Source: Fen-1258 sp947085815 (GTDB lineage Bacteria; Bacteroidota; Ignavibacteria; Ignavibacteriales; Melioribacteraceae). Taken from it: 46,961 nucleotides of DNA. Shown one piece after another: positions 43,489 to 46,961 of the stretch. The position numbers and the translations under genes were made by a program. Each line of letters begins with the position of its first letter. Position 1 is the stretch's first letter. Location of the stretch: the NCBI GenBank assembly GCA_947085815.1, contig CAMTXU010000028.1:1-46961 (forward strand), read 5' to 3'. Below the pieces are notes generated by a model. That model did no database searches. It worked only from the letters and a program-made list of their open reading frames with translations, and was not told the DNA's origin.

Positions 43489-43965
43489 ATGAAATTGTCT
43501 AATAATTTTTATCTCGATGAATTTACAATTTCACAGGAGGCGGAAAGACATGGTTACAGAAATGAACCGAATGAAAAGCAGATTGAGAATTTGAGATTGC
43601 TTTGTGTAAATGTTCTCCAACCTCTGAGAGAAATTATCAATGTGCCAATTTTTATTAATTCCGGTTCCCGATGTTTTGATGTAAATGTTGCTGTTGGTGG
43701 GAGATTTAATTCTCAACATCTCGAAGGAAAAGCTGCCGATTTTATAGTCCCCTCTTTGAAATTAGCTGATGTGTTTAATATTGTTTTGCATCGATTATCC
43801 TTCGATCAATTGATTTATGAATTCGGAAAGTGGATTCATGTTTCTTGGGATGGTGAGAATAATAGAAATGAAGTTTTATTGTCGAAGAAAGTTTATGGAA
43901 AAACGGTGTATGAGAAGCTAAATGGAGAATTGAGAATTGAGAATTTAGAGTTGAGATTGAGATGA
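43489..43965 (+). CDS. M15-family peptidase (phage-type endolysin)
   Basis: 158 aa. LSNNFYLDEFTISQEAERHG is typical of the N-terminus. The zinc site is readable: H77 and D84 in SQHLEGKAADF and H117 in WIHVSW; this is the VanY-like/M15_3 D-Ala-D-Ala-type peptidase fold that cleaves cell-wall cross-links. AAGGA lies 9 bases before ATG 43489. The last 15 residues (LNGELRIENLELRLR) are encoded by GAGAATTGAGAATT repeats and are not part of the fold. It is followed by small membrane and holin genes, a lysis cassette arrangement. Confidence 0.82.
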   Translation: MKLSNNFYLDEFTISQEAERHGYRNEPNEKQIENLRLLCVNVLQPLREIINVPIFINSGSRCFDVNVAVGGRFNSQHLEGKAADFIVPSLKLADVFNIVLHRLSFDQLIYEFGKWIHVSWDGENNRNEVLLSKKVYGKTVYEKLNGELRIENLELRLR

Positions 43966-44015
43966 ATGAAAAAATTTACATATGGCTCCTCGACTTCGCT
44001 CGAAGTGACAAATGA
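43962..44015 (+). other. duplicated gene start with inserted hairpin
   Basis: ATG at 43962 opens a 17-codon frame beginning MNEKIYIWL that stops at 44015. The real gene 50 bases later begins MNERIYIWI. The two 24-base starts differ at 4 positions. Between them is CTCGACTTCGCTCGAAGTGAC, a hairpin (ACTTCG/CGAAGT). Both junctions are ATGA overlaps, so the short frame may couple translation from the M15 gene to the next. Confidence 0.65.
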
Positions 44016-44293
44016 ACGAAAGAATATACATCTGGATAATTGGAGGATTGTTGAGTCTTGTCAATTTTTTATTCTGGTCCAGGATAAAACGGATTGAGAA
44101 AGATGTTGACGAAACTAAAAAGAAGTCATCTTCGATTGAGAAAAATTATTTGCCTCGATTCGAAGAACTTTATAATAAATTAAGTGAGGTTGAGAAGAAT
44201 ATTATCAAAGAAATTTACAGCATAAAAACCCTCACCCTTCCCCCCTCCCGCAAGAGGCGGGATAAACTCCAGGAGAGGGTAATTTTTAAATAG
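44012..44293 (+). CDS. small membrane coiled-coil protein of lysis cassette
   Basis: 93 aa. Helix IYIWIIGGLLSLVNFLFW (about 5-22), then a charged coiled coil (RIKRIEKDVDETKKKSSSIE; YNKLSEVEKNIIKEIYSI). Such N-anchored coiled-coil proteins accompany phage endolysins, as spanin- or holin-like partners. The last 21 residues (from TLTLPPSRKRRDK on) are encoded by an inserted hairpin element, so the ancestral C-terminus was different or shorter. Exact function not recognised. Confidence 0.55.
   Translation: MNERIYIWIIGGLLSLVNFLFWSRIKRIEKDVDETKKKSSSIEKNYLPRFEELYNKLSEVEKNIIKEIYSIKTLTLPPSRKRRDKLQERVIFK
44228..44280 (+). repeat. hairpin element A1
   Basis: Core CTCCCGC-AAGAG-GCGGGATAAACTCC (44245-44270), enclosed by ACCCTC (44228-44233) and GAGGGT (44275-44280). 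It forms the 3' end of the preceding coding frame. Confidence 0.75.
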
Positions 44294-44323
44294 ATTCCGG
44301 TTAAAGACATACCGGAGTGACAA
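44293..44323 (+). repeat. hairpin element of the GTGACAAA type
   Basis: TCCGGT (44296-44301) pairs with ACCGGA (44311-44316), followed by GTGACAAA. The copy at 43986-44011 has another stem but the same GTGACAAA end. It lies immediately before the AGGAGG of the holin gene. Confidence 0.65.
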
Positions 44324-44534
44324 AGGAGGAATTATGGGAGTGTTAGATTTTTTAAGCGGTATAGTAAAACCTATAACAGATTTGATTGATAATCTTACGA
44401 CTACCGATGAAGAACGTGGAAAGTTACAAAATGAATTAACAAAAATTGAGAATGAGTTTTTAGGTAAAGCTTTGGAATATGAATCAAAGTTATTGGATTC
44501 TCAATCCCGGGTTGTTGAAGCAGAAGCGAAAGGA

Positions 44535-44565
44535 CAAACCCCGCTAAAAAGAAGCGGGGCAGGTC
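44535..44565 (+). repeat. hairpin element A2 (inside holin)
   Basis: CCCCGCT (44539-44545), loop AAAAAGA, AGCGGGG (44553-44559), then CAGGTCT. Net insertion of about 28 bases shifts the holin frame by +1. Confidence 0.8.
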
Positions 44566-44664
44566 TGGCTGCAGAGGAATTGGAGACCAATTACAATGCT
44601 AACGTTCTTAATTCTTGTTGTGTGTGATTCTTTTGGTTGGCTTGCATTTCGTTTAAGTAATGAA

Positions 44665-44691
44665 GTCCCGTAGAAAACACGGGATAGACTA
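44665..44691 (+). repeat. hairpin element A3 (inside holin)
   Basis: TCCCGT (44666-44671), loop AGAAAAC, ACGGGA (44679-44684), then TAGACT. About 27 bases, in frame but bringing TAG. Confidence 0.8.
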
Positions 44692-44796
44692 TGGACTTTA
44701 TTACAAATTGGATTGGGTGGTTATGTGGTTGGAAGAACCGGTGAAAAGATTGTTGAGAAGATTAGGAAGTAATTAGCTGTTGGTGATTGGTTGTTG

Positions 44797-44834
44797 AAAA
44801 ATATTTCGGAGCAGTTACAAACTGTTCCCTACAG
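44797..44834 (-). terminator. possible terminator of the AbiE-like operon
   Basis: GGAGCAGTT/AACTGTTCC (44808-44828), 9 bp with one wobble, loop ACA. Read on the minus strand it follows the toxin gene stop and is followed by GAAATATTTTTC, only a moderate U-run. Confidence 0.4.
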
Positions 44835-45683
44835 TTATTTTTTCAAACCAAGGAGTAGATTTTGAAGCAGGTTAGAATTGTGTTTAATCATCTCGTCTCT
44901 CTGTGAAATTATACTGGTCCCTATCATCATATCAGAGATTAATTTTGAATTACCTTCGTTTTTAATTTCTTCTTCTAAAATATTTATGAGAAGTTCAAGA
45001 GTTTGTGGATTTGAGATTGCTGAAATATCTCTACCAAGTAAAATAGCTCCGGTCAATTCATAATCAAATCTTTCATTAACTAAATCGCTATGTTCCGATT
45101 GCAAACGAACCATATTACCGGCTTCGATATAATTCTTAATAATATATAAAATATCAAGTGCGTCTCTGGAACGGGATGGAAAACCATCTTTCCACGATAT
45201 TAATTTCATAAGGACTAATCCCCGTGTGGAAGCTATTTTAATATTGAGAGGTGGATTAGTTTGGATGCGAACAGATTCTGAATCTTGGTAGCATTCTTCG
45301 AAACCTATAATACTCATTTCTTTTGCTTCTCTATCCGGCCACTTAATAGATGCGGAATCAATAGAAATTTCTCCAAAGGGAATTATGTCAATACTTGGAA
45401 TAGATTTGTAAGTGAATTTGTGAATAATCTTTGAAGGAGAAAAATTGTTTTCTACGAGTGCATCTGTAAGTTTTGTAAAATCATCCCAACTTTTTACACG
45501 CACGCTAAAGTCGATATCATTTGTTCCTCTTTGGATTTCAATACCATGTATAAGATTGAAAATTATATCTCTTGCGGTGGCACCTATTACAAAGAAATCC
45601 ATTTTAAGAGTATCAGTAATCTTAGCTACTAATGTTAATACTTCTAAAGTAAATGGTTCTATTTTAGTTGAGATATCCAGCAA
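44835..45683 (-). CDS. AbiEii-like nucleotidyltransferase toxin
   Basis: 282 aa. The nucleotidyltransferase core is visible: FFVIGATARDIIF (about 30-42), then RGTNDIDFSVRV with the DxD metal pair (about 52-63), and a third acidic strand near SIDIIPFGE. MKLISWKDGFPSRSRDALDI matches the helical half of AbiEii/AbiGii proteins, which use NTPs to modify targets such as tRNA. Its start overlaps the end of the partner gene by 20 bases, giving antitoxin-toxin order. The C-terminal half is less typical, so a non-toxic nucleotidyltransferase remains possible. Confidence 0.72.
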   Translation of the reverse strand: MLDISTKIEPFTLEVLTLVAKITDTLKMDFFVIGATARDIIFNLIHGIEIQRGTNDIDFSVRVKSWDDFTKLTDALVENNFSPSKIIHKFTYKSIPSIDIIPFGEISIDSASIKWPDREAKEMSIIGFEECYQDSESVRIQTNPPLNIKIASTRGLVLMKLISWKDGFPSRSRDALDILYIIKNYIEAGNMVRLQSEHSDLVNERFDYELTGAILLGRDISAISNPQTLELLINILEEEIKNEGNSKLISDMMIGTSIISQRDEMIKHNSNLLQNLLLGLKK

Positions 45684-46668
45684 TTTCTCTCTCGTAAATT
45701 ATATTAGCTGTTTCTATGTTTCTAGGATCACCGGTTGTAATTAAGTCCGTATAAATAAGAACTGCAGGGACAAGATTGTTCCTTTCATTATCATCTGTAA
45801 AAATCCAGAATTTTTTTACAATCTCAATATTTCCATTAAGATTTTTCTTTAATCGATTTCTTAGAATAAATTCTCCTAACTTATCTCCAATATAAACCAT
45901 ATGAATCAAGGGGCGCAAATAATTTGTTAATTGAGCCGCAGCGGTTTCACCACCGAGCAAAGCGCCGAAATATTTTAGATCAATTGTTTTGATGATTTCA
46001 GGATTCTCAATTTGGTATTTCCCAGCAAAGTATTTTGGTTTTATCTTTTCAGGATAACCAAGAATCCATTCTTTTAGCAGCTTTTTTTTGTTTACAAGTT
46101 TTTTGCCTTGGATTTCATCAGTGATTAGAAAGCCATGTTTTTCTAATTGCTTCATTGTAACGTGCACGGTTCCGACGGCTACGTTTGCCATTTCAGCAAT
46201 CTCTCGAATAGGATTTGTTTCCAATCTTGGATTACACAAAAGAGTAAAGATTATTTGCAAACCGGCTGTCTGGAAAATGCCATTGGCATTACCAATAATT
46301 CTTTTTTCAGCAGTATTTTTTTGCCCTTTAATATTTATGTATAAGGGCGGAACCATGATAAAAGCGTTACCGGCAGCATCAATAAAATTTATATCAAGAT
46401 TTTTAAGAAGTTCGGCTGTTTCATTATTTGCAATCAATGTAATAAGAAGAGGAACATTATCTAGTTTATCCAGCAGATTTTTGATTATTCCCAAATTAGT
46501 TTTATTTAATAAGGGAATTACAACTGCATTAAATTTGAGATCATATTCTTTTTCTCTAAAAGTCAGTTCGATTTTTTCATCAGTAATGTAAGTTGTAATC
46601 CGCAACCCGGTTTCATCTTCGAAACGGGTAACTGCTTTGGTAATTATATTTTTTTCGATGTCTTTCAT
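45664..46668 (-). CDS. AbiEi-like antitoxin / winged-helix regulator
   Basis: 334 aa from ATG 46668 (MKDIEKNIITKAVTRFEDET); the frame is open further upstream but without signs of coding. A nuclease-like N-terminal domain (about 30-120) precedes a winged helix, NPIREIAEMANVAVGTVHVT followed by MKQLEKHGFLI (about 165-195). The C-terminal domain has YFGALLGGETAAAQLTNYL. This is the layout of the type IV antitoxins that pair with AbiEii. In known AbiE systems the wHTH protein binds inverted repeats before its own operon; palindromes are present here at 46830-46945. Confidence 0.72.
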   Translation of the reverse strand: MKDIEKNIITKAVTRFEDETGLRITTYITDEKIELTFREKEYDLKFNAVVIPLLNKTNLGIIKNLLDKLDNVPLLITLIANNETAELLKNLDINFIDAAGNAFIMVPPLYINIKGQKNTAEKRIIGNANGIFQTAGLQIIFTLLCNPRLETNPIREIAEMANVAVGTVHVTMKQLEKHGFLITDEIQGKKLVNKKKLLKEWILGYPEKIKPKYFAGKYQIENPEIIKTIDLKYFGALLGGETAAAQLTNYLRPLIHMVYIGDKLGEFILRNRLKKNLNGNIEIVKKFWIFTDDNERNNLVPAVLIYTDLITTGDPRNIETANIIYEREIAGYLN

Positions 46669-46693
46669 TGTAAAACAGAGTGTTCGTTTATTC

Positions 46694-46724
46694 CAAATAT
46701 ATCTGAATATTGAACGATAAGCAA
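46694..46724 (-). promoter_or_regulatory. promoter of the AbiE-like operon
   Basis: On the minus strand TTG (complement 46722-46724), exactly 20 bases, then TATATTTG (complement 46694-46701), 25 bases before the ATG. Confidence 0.65.
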
Positions 46725-46829
46725 GATAATAATTGTTATTTAGAGTATTGTGTTCATTATATATACTATGATACAAATTTTGAACAAAATATATTATAAA
46801 GAGCATTTTTAATCTATAAGTCATGAATA

Positions 46830-46945
46830 GCACGACATCGTGCACACTTTTTAGTAATACTAGTAAAGCAAGAGATCGTGCACAAACATCCACATGTGGA
46901 TGTTGCCGATGTTTAGTTAAAAATTATTTGCACAACATCGTGCAC
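46830..46945 (-). promoter_or_regulatory. palindrome cluster upstream of the AbiE-like operon
   Basis: GCACGACATCGTGCAC (46830-46845) and GCACAACATCGTGCAC (46930-46945) are near-identical 16-mers 100 bases apart, with an inner GCACGA/TCGTGC inverted repeat in the first. ATCGTGCAC recurs at 46875-46883. Between them is a perfect 20-bp palindrome, AACATCCACATGTGGATGTT (46885-46904). They could be operators for the winged-helix protein or belong to another gene beyond the window. They lie more than 100 bases upstream of the inferred promoter. Confidence 0.55.
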
Positions 46946-46961
46946 ATTATATTTAATACAG

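Larger units (their letters stand above)
44334..44772 (+). pseudogene. broken 3-TM holin gene
   Basis: The start (MGVLDFLSGIVKPITDLIDN, then EERGKLQNELTKIE) resembles the phage/GTA holin family with three-helix end. After VVEAEAKG (44534) the frame is lost; from 44566 another frame reads WLQRNWRPITMLTFLILVV and GWLAFRLSNE. It stops at TAG 44671, and the same frame resumes at 44692 as WTLLQIGLGGYVVGRTGEKI, ending at TAA 44772. Both breaks coincide with hairpin elements (A2 and A3). Removing about 28 and 27 bases restores one continuous holin. Without repair the protein lacks its membrane part, so the lysis cassette is probably dead. Confidence 0.85.

Noticed and set aside
45445..45744. 99-codon plus-strand frame
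   Set aside because: Antisense shadow spanning the AbiE-like gene junction.
46088..46591. 167-codon plus-strand frame
   Set aside because: Antisense shadow of the AbiEi-like gene.
1..46961. CRISPR array
   Set aside because: No regularly spaced 25-40-base direct repeats with unique spacers were seen; the repeats present are short palindromes or AT-rich tandem units.
40380..46961. Second attachment site for an element at tRNA-Arg
   Set aside because: No copy of the tRNA 3' end was found downstream within the window.

Overview
The window is AT-rich and most resembles a member of the Ignavibacteria/Bacteroidota-Chlorobiota group. Three things point there. Two secreted proteins end in type IX secretion sorting tails (NYPNPFNP motif, then a tail ending in KKxVLMK). 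The primary sigma factor is the short, Bacteroidota-type RpoD. Several promoters fit the Bacteroidota pattern TTG-N20/21-TAnnTTTG. No database search was possible, so family names rest on motifs read from the translations.

Region 1 (1-7391) is an envelope metal-handling locus. It holds a DUF2318 protein cut by the window edge, an FtsX/MacB-type permease with its ATPase, a YHS-domain protein, a small PII-like protein, a secreted Met/His-rich protein, a beta-barrel, a DUF2231 membrane protein, a secreted YHS/TRASH-like protein, a PAS histidine kinase and a His-rich lipoprotein. Region 2 (7497-18326) starts with a membrane-anchored CHASE2-AAA+ enhancer-binding protein. A near-consensus sigma-54 -24/-12 element lies 69 bases after its stop codon. 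It faces a run of envelope genes (10127-18273) that includes Met-rich lipoproteins, a beta-barrel/transglutaminase-like protein, a FecR-like protein and two proteins with sorting tails, the last being a complete multicopper oxidase. I read regions 1 and 2 together as an extracytoplasmic copper (or similar metal) sensing, binding and oxidation system, probably sigma-54 controlled; that reading is inference.

Region 3 (18327-39353) is housekeeping: rpoD, an alpha/beta hydrolase, a class V aminotransferase, a complete trp operon (trpEGDCF, a DAHP synthase, trpBA), a GNAT acetyltransferase, phosphate acetyltransferase, an AI-2E-family permease, a beta-CASP nuclease-like protein, an FN3 lipoprotein with an outer-membrane barrel, an anti-sigma kinase and malate dehydrogenase. 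The trp operon is preceded by a promoter, a leader peptide containing WWLW and a strong terminator, which is a classic attenuation layout.

Region 4 (39354-46961) is accessory DNA. A structured non-coding stretch is followed by tRNA-Arg(ACG). Then come an ArdC-like fragment, a DUF6266-like gene that lacks a start codon, a small HTH-like gene, a phage-type lysis cassette (M15 peptidase, small membrane protein, broken holin) and an AbiE-type toxin-antitoxin pair with upstream palindromes. The lysis cassette is riddled with small hairpin elements. Three share a fold while their stem bases change together, and two of these have destroyed the holin frame. This is the most unusual feature of the window, together with the trp attenuator and the membrane-bound sigma-54 activator.
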